Shown here: piece by piece, positions 9,313 to 17,450 of the stretch
Layout: every line of letters begins with the position of its first letter
Numbering within the stretch: position 1 is the stretch's first letter
Source of the DNA: Streptomyces cyanogenus
Lineage (GTDB): Bacteria > Actinomycetota > Actinomycetes > Streptomycetales > Streptomycetaceae
Direction: 5' to 3'
Length of the DNA: 64,000 nt
NCBI RefSeq assembly: GCF_017526105.1
Contig: NZ_CP071839.1
Location: 2,408,501 to 2,472,500, forward strand
Position numbers and translations under genes: made by a program
Notes under the pieces: generated by a model
The model's database searches: none
Told to the model about the DNA's origin: nothing
The model's input: only the letters and a program-made list of their open reading frames with translations

Positions 9313-10617
9313 ATGCACCGTGTACGCGCCGTGAACACCCCGTCCATGCCGCGGCTCGCCGCCGCCTCCCTGGCCGGCACAGCGATCGAGTTCTACGACT
9401 TCTTCGTCTACGGGACCGCGGCGGCTCTGGTTCTGGGGCAGCTGTTCTTCCCGACGTTCTCGCCGGTCGCGGGCACCCTGGCGGCGTTCGGGACGTTCGG
9501 GGTGGGGTTCTTGGCCCGGCCGCTGGGCTCGATGCTGTTCGGGCACCTCGGGGACCGGCGCGGGCGGCGGCCGGTGCTCGTCGTCTCGCTGCTGCTCACG
9601 GGCGCCTCGACGGTAGCGGTCGGCTGTGTGCCGTCCTACGGCACCATCGGCGTGGCCGCGCCGGTGCTGCTGCTCGTGCTGCGTTTCCTGCAGGGGCTGG
9701 GGCTCGGCGGGGAGTGGGGCGGGGCGGTCCTGCTGACCGCCGAACACGCTCCCGCCCAGCGGCGTGCCCTGTGGGCGAGCTTCCCCCAGATGGGTCCGGC
9801 GCTCGGGTTCGTCCTGGCCAACGGGGTGGTGCTCGCGCTGTCGACGGCCCTGTCCGACGCGGAGTTCGCGCGCTGGGGCTGGCGCGTGCCGTTCTGGGCG
9901 GCCGGCGCGCTGGCGCTGGCCGGTCTGTGGCTGCGTTCGTCCCTCGCGGAGAGCCCCCGGTTCCTGGAGATCGACGACCACGCGCGTGTGCCGCTCGTCG
10001 AGGTCGTACGGCACCACGGGCGGCTGGTGCTGCTGACGGCCGGGGCGCTGGCGGTCGGCTACGCGGTGTTCTACGCGGTGACGACCTGGTCGCTGGCGTA
10101 CGCGACGGAACGGCTCGGCGTGAGCCGTACGGTCATGCTGGTGTGCGTCATGGGCGCGGTGGTCGTGCAGGGCGCGCTCACGCCCGTCGCCGCGCTGTTC
10201 GGCGACCGGTACGGGCGCCGGCCGATGTGTCTGACGGGGTGCGCGGCCTGTGTCCTGTGGATGCTCCCGATGGTGGCGCTGCTGGCGACCGGCGAGCCAC
10301 TGCTGATGTTCCTCGCCATCCTGGGCGCCCTGCTCGCCTTCGTCATCATGTTCGCGGTGATCGCCGCCTATCTGCCCGAGCTGTACGAGCCCCGGGTGCG
10401 CTGCACGGGCGCCGCCGTGGGCTACAACCTCGGCGGTGTTCTCGGCGGCGCGCTCACCCCCGTCGTGGCCACGGCGCTCGCCCAGCAGGGCGGACGGGTC
10501 CCGTGGGGCGTCGGCGTGTATCTGACGGCTGTCGCGGTCGTCAGCCTGGTGTGTTTCGCGCTGCTGCCGGAGACACGGCCGGTACCCGTGCCGGCGGTGG
10601 AGCCGGTCAGGAGCTGA
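9313..10617 (+). CDS. MFS transporter, metabolite:H+ symporter (MHS) type
   Basis: A 434-residue membrane protein with about twelve predicted helices. The N-terminal block IEFYDFFVYGTAAALVLGQLFFP is diagnostic of the metabolite:H+ symporter family (ShiA, KgtP, ProP, citrate carriers). The first loop motif is GHLGDRRGRRPVLVVSLLLTG and the second-half copy is LFGDRYGRRPMCLTG. Substrates of this family are dicarboxylates, shikimate or compatible solutes; the sequence does not say which. The gene for the shikimate-pathway enzyme AroQ is divergent and adjacent, which makes a quinate or shikimate substrate worth testing but not established. Confidence 0.9.
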   Translation: MHRVRAVNTPSMPRLAAASLAGTAIEFYDFFVYGTAAALVLGQLFFPTFSPVAGTLAAFGTFGVGFLARPLGSMLFGHLGDRRGRRPVLVVSLLLTGASTVAVGCVPSYGTIGVAAPVLLLVLRFLQGLGLGGEWGGAVLLTAEHAPAQRRALWASFPQMGPALGFVLANGVVLALSTALSDAEFARWGWRVPFWAAGALALAGLWLRSSLAESPRFLEIDDHARVPLVEVVRHHGRLVLLTAGALAVGYAVFYAVTTWSLAYATERLGVSRTVMLVCVMGAVVVQGALTPVAALFGDRYGRRPMCLTGCAACVLWMLPMVALLATGEPLLMFLAILGALLAFVIMFAVIAAYLPELYEPRVRCTGAAVGYNLGGVLGGALTPVVATALAQQGGRVPWGVGVYLTAVAVVSLVCFALLPETRPVPVPAVEPVRS

Positions 10618-10634
10618 CCGGGCATGACCACCGA

Positions 10635-11735
10635 CTACGGGTTGATCGCCAGTTCCAGGTAGGCCGCGAACAGCACCAGGTGGACGCCACCCTGCAGCGG
10701 TGTGGCCCGGCCTGGCACTACGGTCAGGGACCCGACCACCACGGTCAGCGCGAGCAGCAGCATGTGGGTGGAGCCGAGGCCGAGGACGAGCGGGCCGGAC
10801 AGCCACACGGAGGCGAGCGCCACGGCCGGGATGGTCAGGCCGATGCTGGCCATCGCGGAGCCGAGCGCGAGGTTGAGGCTGGTCTGCACCCGGTCGCGGC
10901 GGGCGGCGCGCAGCGCGGCGATGGTCTCGGGCAGCAGGACCAGCAGGGCGATGATCACACCGACGACGGCTTGGTGCAGGCCTGCCGCGGCCACGCCCGA
11001 CTCGATGGTGGGTGACACACCCTTGGCGAGGCCGACCACACCGATCAGGGCCAGACCGAGCAGACCGAGGCTGGTCCAGGCGGTGCGCGCGGACGGGGGC
11101 TGGGCGTGGTCTTCGGCGGTGATGACCTCGCCCTGCCGGGTGAGGGGCAGGAAGTAGTCGCGGTGGCGCACCGTCTGCGTGGCCACGAACAGCGCGTACA
11201 GGACCAGTGAGGACAGGGCGGCGAAGGTCAGCTGGACGGTGGAGAACTCCGGTCCGGGCTTGCTCGTGGTGAACGTCGGCAGCACCAGGCTGAGCGTGGC
11301 CAGCGTCGCCACGGTCGCCAGCGCCGCGCCGGTGCCCTCGGGGTTGAAGACCGCTGTGCCGTGCCGCAGGGAGGCGACCAGCAGGCTGATGCCGACGACA
11401 CCGTTGCAGGTGATCATCACGGCGGCGAAGACGGTGTCCCGGGCCAGGGTGGAGCTCTTGTCGCCGCCGTCGGCCATGAGGGTGACGACGAGGGCCACTT
11501 CGATGATCGTGACGGCGATGGCGAGCACCAGGGACCCGAAGGGCTCGCCGACCCGGTGGGCGACCACCTCCGCGTGGTGTACCGCCGCCAGGACGGACCC
11601 GGCGAGTACGACGGTCACCAGGCCGACGATCACGCCGGGCAGGTCCCGGCCCCAGGTGAGGGCCAGCAGGACGACCGCGAGCACCGGCACGAGGATCGTC
11701 CATGAACGGGGGAGCGACCGGAGCCGAGCGATCAT
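10635..11735 (-). CDS. Calcium:proton antiporter (ChaA/Cax family)
   Basis: A 366-residue membrane protein of the CaCA superfamily that exports Ca2+ (possibly Na+ or K+) in exchange for protons. Two homologous helix bundles are visible. The first contains AIAVTIIEVALVVTLMADG and the second LVLLPETIAALRAARRDRVQTSLNLALGSAMASIGL, with the conserved acidic residues that coordinate the ion (E in the first, PE in the second). The ATG at 11735 is preferred because codons upstream are not membrane-like and lie in noncoding-like sequence. It precedes the terC gene in the opposite relative order on the same strand, giving two ion-exporter genes side by side. Confidence 0.9.
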   Translation of the reverse strand: MIARLRSLPRSWTILVPVLAVVLLALTWGRDLPGVIVGLVTVVLAGSVLAAVHHAEVVAHRVGEPFGSLVLAIAVTIIEVALVVTLMADGGDKSSTLARDTVFAAVMITCNGVVGISLLVASLRHGTAVFNPEGTGAALATVATLATLSLVLPTFTTSKPGPEFSTVQLTFAALSSLVLYALFVATQTVRHRDYFLPLTRQGEVITAEDHAQPPSARTAWTSLGLLGLALIGVVGLAKGVSPTIESGVAAAGLHQAVVGVIIALLVLLPETIAALRAARRDRVQTSLNLALGSAMASIGLTIPAVALASVWLSGPLVLGLGSTHMLLLALTVVVGSLTVVPGRATPLQGGVHLVLFAAYLELAINP

Positions 11736-11898
11736 GCGGCGATGGTCGCAGAGAGCTACAGGGTTCGCATTCCGTTCTTTCCGGATACCTCTCATCCTTT
11801 CCGGTGCGGGGTCCGGTGCCGGTGGGACCGGACCCCGCGTCGTGACGAGCACCCGTCTCAGGGGCTATGTGAGAGCGCGGACTCCCGCGGTGCCGCCG

Positions 11899-12900
11899 TC
11901 AGGCATCGACGCTGTCCTTCCGGGCGCCCTCACCATCGGCATGCCGGGCCTCGGCGGCGGCCTGCTTCCTGGAGGCCAGCAGGCTGGTGACCGTGGTGAT
12001 GGCGAGGACCGCGCAGATCACACCGAGCGAGACCGGGATGCTGATCTCGGGCACGTGGACACCGGACTCGTGCAGGGCGTGCAGCACCAGCTTCACACCG
12101 ATGAAGCCCAGGATGATCGACAGCCCGTACGAGAGGTGGACCAGCTTCCTGAGCAGCCCACCGATGAGGAAGTACAGCTGTCGCAGACCCATCAGGGCGA
12201 AGGCGTTGGCGGTGAAGACGATGTACGGGTCCTGGGTCAGTCCGAAGATCGCGGGGATGGAGTCCAGGGCGAACAGCACGTCCGTGGTGCCGATGGCGAG
12301 CATCACGACCAGCATCGGGGTCATGACGCGCTTGCCGTTCTGCCGGATCCACAGCTTGGTGTCGTGGTACCGGTCGGCCACGCCGAACTTGCGCTCCGCG
12401 GCCTTCAGCAGCTTGTTCTCCTCGTACTCCTCGTCCTCCTCGTCTGCGCGGGCCTCCTGGATGAGCTTCCAGGCAGTCCAGATCAGGAAGGCACCGAAGA
12501 GGTAGAACACCCAGGAGAAGCTGGCGATGATGGCGGCCCCGGCGGCGATGAAGACAGCCCGCAGGACCAGGGCTATGAGGACGCCGACGAGCAGGACGCG
12601 CTGCTGGTACCGGGTGGGCACCGCGAACTTCGCCATGATCAGGACGAAGACGAAGAGGTTGTCGACGCTCAGTGACTTCTCGGTGATGAAGCCAGCGAAG
12701 AACTCACCGGCCGGCTGTCCACCGCCGAAGACGAGGAGGCCGAGGCCGAAGATGCCGGCGAAGGTGATCCAGACGACCGTCCAGATACCCGCTTCCTTGA
12801 TCGACACCTCATGCGGCCTGCGGCCGATGAAGAAGTCGACCGCGATCAGGGCGGCGAGGCCCACGATGGTGAGGACCCACAGGCCCATGGAGACTTCCAC
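11899..12900 (-). CDS. TerC-family membrane protein, probable Mn2+ exporter
   Basis: A 333-residue integral membrane protein with about nine helices. TerC hallmarks are AVDFFIGRRPHEVSIKEAG, FITEKSLSVDNLFVFVLIM (acidic metal-binding helix) and ATTDVLFALDSIPAIFGLTQDP with its paired Asp residues. A charged cytoplasmic loop follows ARADEEDEEYEENK. In bacteria TerC relatives export manganese, and some load metal into secreted proteins. A yybP-ykoY riboswitch in the leader supports manganese here. The GTG at 12900 is chosen over the ATG 12 bases further in, because GGAGGA lies at proper spacing from it. Adjacent genes for a TerD-containing fusion and a Ca2+ antiporter suggest a metal/stress neighbourhood. 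Confidence 0.93.
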   Translation of the reverse strand: MEVSMGLWVLTIVGLAALIAVDFFIGRRPHEVSIKEAGIWTVVWITFAGIFGLGLLVFGGGQPAGEFFAGFITEKSLSVDNLFVFVLIMAKFAVPTRYQQRVLLVGVLIALVLRAVFIAAGAAIIASFSWVFYLFGAFLIWTAWKLIQEARADEEDEEYEENKLLKAAERKFGVADRYHDTKLWIRQNGKRVMTPMLVVMLAIGTTDVLFALDSIPAIFGLTQDPYIVFTANAFALMGLRQLYFLIGGLLRKLVHLSYGLSIILGFIGVKLVLHALHESGVHVPEISIPVSLGVICAVLAITTVTSLLASRKQAAAEARHADGEGARKDSVDA

Positions 12901-12904
12901 TGCT

Positions 12905-13042
12905 CCTCCGGCATAACGAGACGGCAAACACATCAGCGTTGTCGCTGCCGGAGGTCTCTTCCACCCGCGATGGGCCGGCGCCCCGGGACCGGAACCGGTC
13001 CGTACTGACGGGTGCGCCGCAGTCAGGGAGTACTCCCCTCCG
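12905..13042 (-). promoter_or_regulatory. yybP-ykoY (Mn2+) riboswitch controlling terC, with Shine-Dalgarno sequestration
   Basis: The leader begins CGGAGGGGAGTA (13042-13031) and the aptamer ends AAGAGACCTCCGG (12960-12948), the conserved ends of the yybP-ykoY motif. CGGAGG pairs with CCTCCG to make helix P1. Internal hairpins are visible: CTGAC/GTCAG and GGACCGG/CCGGTCC. The 3' P1 strand CCTCCGG (12954-12948) is also perfectly complementary to CCGGAGG (12911-12905), which is the terC Shine-Dalgarno sequence. So metal-bound P1 should free the ribosome site (ON), and loss of P1 should mask it (OFF). Known members sense Mn2+ and control TerC or MntP genes. Confidence 0.85.
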
Positions 13043-13050
13043 TACGAAGA

Positions 13051-13080
13051 AGACTACCCCAATCACCAAGGAAAGGTAAA
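13051..13080 (-). promoter_or_regulatory. Promoter of the terC riboswitch transcript
   Basis: On the minus strand TTTACC (13080-13075), an 18-bp spacer and TAGTCT (13056-13051) resemble a sigma-70-type promoter. Initiation about 7 bases downstream would place the first base almost exactly at the 5' end of the riboswitch P1 helix. Confidence 0.55.
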
Positions 13081-13218
13081 GCAGTTAGTAAAGAATCTAC
13101 CAACTTCCCAGGTCACACCCTCTTTACCTACGCTTGGTGCTGGCTGTTGACACTTGAGTGAGCACCTGCTGGAGGATCTCGATGCGGGACGAGAAGTATC
13201 GGCCGCAAGCCCGGAGCC

Positions 13219-14781
13219 CTACAGCTGGGGGAGCATCGCCGGGACCAGGTCCTGGAAGGTGCGACCGCTGGCCGATGCGCCCAGGGCGGTCATCCTCCAG
13301 CCGACGCCCGCACGGTGCACCTTCGCCATGATCCGAGCATTACACGCGGCGCCGCCCACCATCGTGAAGCGGGCGAGTTCCTGGCCGCTGGCCTCGTCAA
13401 CGAGTCGGCAGAGCGTGCTCCGCACCTCCTGGAAGGTCTGCCCCACGAAGGAATTCACGGAGAAGACGATCTGGTCGATATGGGCCGGGACTCGCTGCAG
13501 GTCGACGAGAATGGCCTCGTCGTCGCCATCCTGGCCCACACCGCCGACGAGACTGTCACCGGTGTGGCGCAGAGAACCGTCGTCACTCACCAGGTGGCTG
13601 AAGAAGACGACGTCGACTGGCTGCCTGTCCGCGAAGAGCACGGCCGAGGCATCGAGGTCGATTTCCCGCACGCGTGAACCGAACAAACCGCGTCGAGGTG
13701 TGGCCAGCCATCGGAATCCCACTCTGACCGCCACGAGCGATTCAGGCAGTTCAATGGCTTGCCCCTTGCTCAGAAGGGTCGGCTTCCCGCCGCCGACCGG
13801 CGAGAAGTCAGGCGTCGGCCTAGGCGGAATTACCGACTGTGCAGGCGGATCAGCCGACACTGTCCGATGAACTCCGGCCTCCGCCTCGGAAACCTTCCGA
13901 TCCCGGGCCAGGATCGGACCCTCTTCGGACCGGATCTCGCCAAGATCCGGATCACGGACTCCGCGCGCTTCAGGAGGAGAAGCCGTGACCGCAGGGCTGT
14001 GAGAACCGTTGAAGATCTCCGGTTCCTTCCGGCGCCCTGGGCCCACCGTCAGAGCCCTGTTACTCGCAAGCACCAGACGCCCTGCAGAGTTACGGTCCCG
14101 CTTTTGAGGCAACGGTCGGGACTTGACGCGAAGCTGGTGGTACAGATGTCGGTAAACCGTGTCCAGGTCCAGCAATTCCGGCCCACCGGCAACCCCACTG
14201 CGAAGAAGGCTCAGCAGCTCGCCAGTGAAGGCCGTGTATACCTCTCCCTCTTTGGCCAGAGCGCTCTTCGTCTCACCGGCCGCAGCCAGCAGGTAGGTAC
14301 CCTCAACCTCAGCCTGAGTTGCCACAGCAGTAGCCGTAGGACCCATTGCGCCACCGAAGGCGCGGGCGCCGAAGCAACAGTCAAGAATGACGATGCGCCG
14401 TAAGGCACGGCAATCACGGATCGGCCTTCGGATCCAGTCGTAGGGGAGCGTCGTATGGACAGCGTCCGTGGATTCCAGTAGAGCAAGATTGAGAGCGTAG
14501 GAATTGTCGGGATCCGCCACTCCATGCCCGGCGAAATAGACCATGAGCGTGTCGGTCGTGTCATTCGCGGATTCAGTGACCGCGTTGACGACATCAACGA
14601 CACTATGAGGATCGGAAAGGACCTGACAACGGTCCTGAGGCAGCCCCCACGACCAACCCTCACTGAGGACCCTTCTCAGCCCGAGCAAGTTGTTACGCAC
14701 GGCAGGCAGTGACTCAAGATGCCGATAACCGCTTACGCCGATCAGCACAGCTCGGGAGCGGGATGGGTCAGGAAATCCCAC
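13219..14781 (-). CDS. Caspase-like protease fused to a C-terminal TerD domain
   Basis: A 520-residue protein with three parts. Residues 1-240 are a caspase/metacaspase (peptidase C14) domain: AVLIGVSGYRHLESLPAV at the start, catalytic His in YFAGHGVADPDNSYAL (about 86) and catalytic Cys in RRIVILDCCFGARAFGG (about 136). Residues 245-330 are a Pro/Glu-rich linker. Residues 335-520 are a TerD domain (LSKGQAIELPESLVAVRVG; EIDLDASAVLF; LVSDDGSLRHTGDSLVGG; GDDEAILVDL) with the acidic residues that bind Ca2+ in TerD proteins. The GTG start lies 7 bases after the EACC1 stop, so the genes are coupled. G+C is well below that of neighbours. A Ca2+-controlled suicide protease is the likeliest reading, but that is inference. 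Confidence 0.9.
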   Translation of the reverse strand: MGFPDPSRSRAVLIGVSGYRHLESLPAVRNNLLGLRRVLSEGWSWGLPQDRCQVLSDPHSVVDVVNAVTESANDTTDTLMVYFAGHGVADPDNSYALNLALLESTDAVHTTLPYDWIRRPIRDCRALRRIVILDCCFGARAFGGAMGPTATAVATQAEVEGTYLLAAAGETKSALAKEGEVYTAFTGELLSLLRSGVAGGPELLDLDTVYRHLYHQLRVKSRPLPQKRDRNSAGRLVLASNRALTVGPGRRKEPEIFNGSHSPAVTASPPEARGVRDPDLGEIRSEEGPILARDRKVSEAEAGVHRTVSADPPAQSVIPPRPTPDFSPVGGGKPTLLSKGQAIELPESLVAVRVGFRWLATPRRGLFGSRVREIDLDASAVLFADRQPVDVVFFSHLVSDDGSLRHTGDSLVGGVGQDGDDEAILVDLQRVPAHIDQIVFSVNSFVGQTFQEVRSTLCRLVDEASGQELARFTMVGGAACNARIMAKVHRAGVGWRMTALGASASGRTFQDLVPAMLPQL

Positions 14782-14788
14782 GGCGGGG

Positions 14789-15127
14789 CTACTCCTGGCT
14801 CAGCGCACGCGTGATACGGGCCACCGCTTGGTCGTCTGCCCCGTTCACGGACACCGTGACGCCGTTGTGCTCAATAGTCACCACGGCCGCGCTTCGCCGG
14901 GTGCGACGCCAGTCTCGGTAAGCCATGGCGAAGGCGACGGCGCTCCAGCCGTTGTCGGTGACGAGCTGCAGCACATCGATGCCTGTGCCCATCTCCTCCT
15001 TGGTGAGGGCCTGCGCTCCCCAGGAGATCACGGCATGCTGACGGATTTCCGGCTCATCCAGGAGCCAGGACCGCAGAGAACGCAGTTCCTCTTCCGCGTC
15101 CTCACCCTCTGCGCTGATTCGGATCAT
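14789..15127 (-). CDS. Effector-associated constant component EACC1-like protein
   Basis: A 112-residue protein. The N-terminal part EELRSLRSWLLDEPEIRQHAV, the middle GTGIDVLQLVTDNGWSAVAFAMAY and the C-terminal strand pattern VVTIEHNGVTVSVNGADDQAVARITRAL match the layout of the actinobacterial EACC1 family. From published comparative work I know EACC1 as the fixed small partner of variable effectors (caspases, trypsin-like proteases, others) in predicted conflict systems; its biochemical role is unknown. Here the effector is the caspase-TerD protein encoded immediately downstream. The ATG at 15127 follows a GGGGGG stretch. Codon use is less G+C-biased than in uvrB, which lies upstream, supporting a separate origin for the two-gene cassette. 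Confidence 0.85.
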   Translation of the reverse strand: MIRISAEGEDAEEELRSLRSWLLDEPEIRQHAVISWGAQALTKEEMGTGIDVLQLVTDNGWSAVAFAMAYRDWRRTRRSAAVVTIEHNGVTVSVNGADDQAVARITRALSQE

Positions 15128-15165
15128 CAAGCCCCCCACCTGCCCAACGGAACTCAGGAGAGAGA

Positions 15166-15194
15166 AGGCTAGCCAGGAAGCGGACTGAAACCAA
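15166..15194 (-). promoter_or_regulatory. Possible promoter of the EACC1/caspase-TerD operon
   Basis: On the minus strand TTGGTT (15194-15189), a 17-bp spacer and TAGCCT (15171-15166). The -35 is weak, but the position, about 40 bases before the EACC1 start, is sensible. Confidence 0.35.
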
Positions 15195-15271
15195 GCTGTA
15201 CCAGGTCCGTTGGGTCGGGCCACGGCGAGCGCGAGACCAGTCATCGCACCCGCCGGAACCGTCACGCCGAA

Positions 15272-17410
15272 TCAGGCCAGGCCTGCCTCCCGCATCTGGC
15301 GCAGCTCCTTCTTCATCTCGGCGACCTCGTCCCGCAGCCGGGCCGCGATCTCGAACTGCAGCTCCGCGGCGGCGGCGCGCATGCGTTCGGTCATCTCCTC
15401 GATCTGCTCGGCCAGTTCGGCCGCCGGCCGGTCCGTGGGCACCGCCTTGCCCTTGGCGGCCTTCCCGGCCTTCGCGCCCTTGGCCGCCTTGTCGCCGAGC
15501 GACGGGACGGGGGCCTTCGCGGCCTTGCCGTCCTTCGTCTTGCGGTAACCGGAGCCGAGAAGCTGTTCGGTGTCGACCTCCTCGCGGGCGATCTGCGCGA
15601 CGATGTCGTTGATCTTCTTGCGCAGGGGCTGGGGGTCGATGCCGTTGGCCTTGTTGTAGGCGACCTGCTTCTCCCGGCGTCGGTTGGTCTCCTCGATGGC
15701 CTTCTCCATCGCCGGGGTGATCTTGTCGGCGTACATGTGGACCTGGCCGGAGACGTTGCGCGCCGCGCGGCCGATGGTCTGGATCAGCGAGGTGCCCGAG
15801 CGGAGGAAGCCCTCCTTGTCGGCGTCGAGGATCGCCACGAGGGACACCTCGGGCAGGTCGAGGCCCTCACGGAGGAGGTTGATACCCACCAGGACGTCGT
15901 ACTCACCGGATCGCAGCTCGCGCAGCAGCTCGACGCGGCGCAGGGTGTCGACGTCGCTGTGGAGATAGCGCACCTGGATGCCGAGTTCCAGGAAGTAGTC
16001 GGTGAGGTCCTCGGCCATCTTCTTGGTCAGCGTGGTGACGAGGACCCGCTCGTCCTTCTCGGTGCGCTTGCGGATCTCGTGCACCAGGTCGTCGATCTGA
16101 CCCTCGGTCGGCTTGACCACGACCTCCGGGTCGACCAGGCCGGTCGGGCGGATGATCTGCTCGACGACACCGTCCGAGCGGGACAGCTCGTAGGCGCCGG
16201 GGGTGGCCGACAGGTAGACGGTCTGCCCGATGCGCTCCTGGAACTCCTCCCACTTCAGGGGGCGGTTGTCCAGGGCGGAGGGCAGGCGGAAGCCGTGGTC
16301 CACGAGGGTGCGCTTGCGGGAGGCGTCCCCCTCGTACATCGCGCCGATCTGCGGGACGGTGACGTGCGACTCGTCGATGACGAGCAGGAAGTCGTCCGGG
16401 AAGTAGTCCAGCAGGGTGTTGGGCGGGGAGCCGGGCAGGCGGCCGTCGAAGTGCATCGAGTAGTTCTCGACACCGGAGCAGGTGCCGATCTGGCGGAGCA
16501 TCTCGATGTCGTACGTGGTGCGCATCCGCAGCCGCTGGGCCTCCAGGAGCTTGCCCTGCTTCTCCAGCTCGGCCAGCCGCTCCCCCAGTTCCTTCTCGAT
16601 GTCGTTGACGGCCCGCTCCATGCGCTCGGGACCGGCGACGTAGTGGGAGGCCGGGAAGACGTAGAGCTGCTGGTCGTCGCTGATGATCTCGCCGGTGATC
16701 GGGTGGAGCGTGGAGAGCGCCTCGATCTCGTCGCCGAACATCTCGATGCGGACGGCCAGCTCCTCGTAGACCGGGAAGATCTCGATGGTGTCGCCGCGGA
16801 CCCGGAAGGTGCCACGGCTGAAGGCCATGTCGTTGCGCGTGTACTGGATGTCGACGAAGCGGCGCAGCAACTCGTCCCGGTCGATCTCGTCGCCGACTCT
16901 CAGGGGCACCATCCGGTCCACGTACTCCTGCGGAGTACCGAGGCCGTAGATGCAGGACACCGAGGCCACCACGATGACGTCGCGGCGGGTGAGCAGCGAG
17001 TTCGTCGCCGAGTGGCGCAGGCGCTCGACCTCCTCGTTGATCGAGGAGTCCTTCTCGATGTAGGTGTCCGACTGCGGGACGTACGCCTCGGGCTGGTAGT
17101 AGTCGTAGTACGAGACGAAGTACTCGACCGCGTTGTTCGGCAGCAGCTCGCGGAACTCGTTGGCCAGCTGCGCGGCCAGCGTCTTGTTCGGCGCCATCAC
17201 GAGGGTGGGACGCTGGAGCTTCTCGATCATCCACGCGGTGGTGGCGGACTTGCCGGTGCCGGTCGCGCCGAGGAGGACGACGTCCTTCTCGCCGGCCTCG
17301 ATGCGCTTGGCCAGCTCGGCGATGGCCGCCGGCTGGTCGCCGCTGGGCTGGTAGGGGCTGACGACCTCGAAGGGCGCCACCGTGCGTTCGATGTGGGAAA
17401 CGGGCCGCAT
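15272..17410 (-). CDS. uvrB: Excinuclease ABC subunit B (UvrB)
   Basis: A 712-residue repair helicase that verifies damage after loading by UvrA and positions UvrC. Walker A is [15 protein letters not shown]; the damage-probing beta-hairpin is [19 protein letters not shown]; Walker B is [12 protein letters not shown]; helicase motifs SATPG and QTIGRAARN follow. A Lys/Ala/Gly-rich insert ([17 protein letters not shown]) precedes the C-terminal UVR motif that binds UvrC ([25 protein letters not shown]). The ATG at 17410 gives the standard [20 protein letters not shown] start. A damage promoter ends 7 bases before it, so a leaderless mRNA is expected. The EACC1 cassette lies immediately downstream. 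Confidence 0.98.
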   Translation of the reverse strand: MRPVSHIERTVAPFEVVSPYQPSGDQPAAIAELAKRIEAGEKDVVLLGATGTGKSATTAWMIEKLQRPTLVMAPNKTLAAQLANEFRELLPNNAVEYFVSYYDYYQPEAYVPQSDTYIEKDSSINEEVERLRHSATNSLLTRRDVIVVASVSCIYGLGTPQEYVDRMVPLRVGDEIDRDELLRRFVDIQYTRNDMAFSRGTFRVRGDTIEIFPVYEELAVRIEMFGDEIEALSTLHPITGEIISDDQQLYVFPASHYVAGPERMERAVNDIEKELGERLAELEKQGKLLEAQRLRMRTTYDIEMLRQIGTCSGVENYSMHFDGRLPGSPPNTLLDYFPDDFLLVIDESHVTVPQIGAMYEGDASRKRTLVDHGFRLPSALDNRPLKWEEFQERIGQTVYLSATPGAYELSRSDGVVEQIIRPTGLVDPEVVVKPTEGQIDDLVHEIRKRTEKDERVLVTTLTKKMAEDLTDYFLELGIQVRYLHSDVDTLRRVELLRELRSGEYDVLVGINLLREGLDLPEVSLVAILDADKEGFLRSGTSLIQTIGRAARNVSGQVHMYADKITPAMEKAIEETNRRREKQVAYNKANGIDPQPLRKKINDIVAQIAREEVDTEQLLGSGYRKTKDGKAAKAPVPSLGDKAAKGAKAGKAAKGKAVPTDRPAAELAEQIEEMTERMRAAAAELQFEIAARLRDEVAEMKKELRQMREAGLA

Positions 17411-17417
17411 GACATCA

Positions 17418-17440
17418 ACCGTACGACCCCCCACTGACAA
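17418..17440 (-). promoter_or_regulatory. PafBC-type DNA-damage promoter of uvrB
   Basis: Minus strand: TTGTCAGTG (17440-17432), eight bases, TACGGT (17423-17418), an exact match to TTGTCRGTG-N8-TANNNT. Only TGATGTC separates the -10 box from the ATG at 17410, so transcription should start at or next to the start codon. Confidence 0.88.
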
Positions 17441-17450
17441 CGGGCTCCGA

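Noticed and set aside
13146..13151. TTGACA on the plus strand as a promoter
   Set aside because: It has no matching -10 at 16-19 bp and no gene downstream on that strand.
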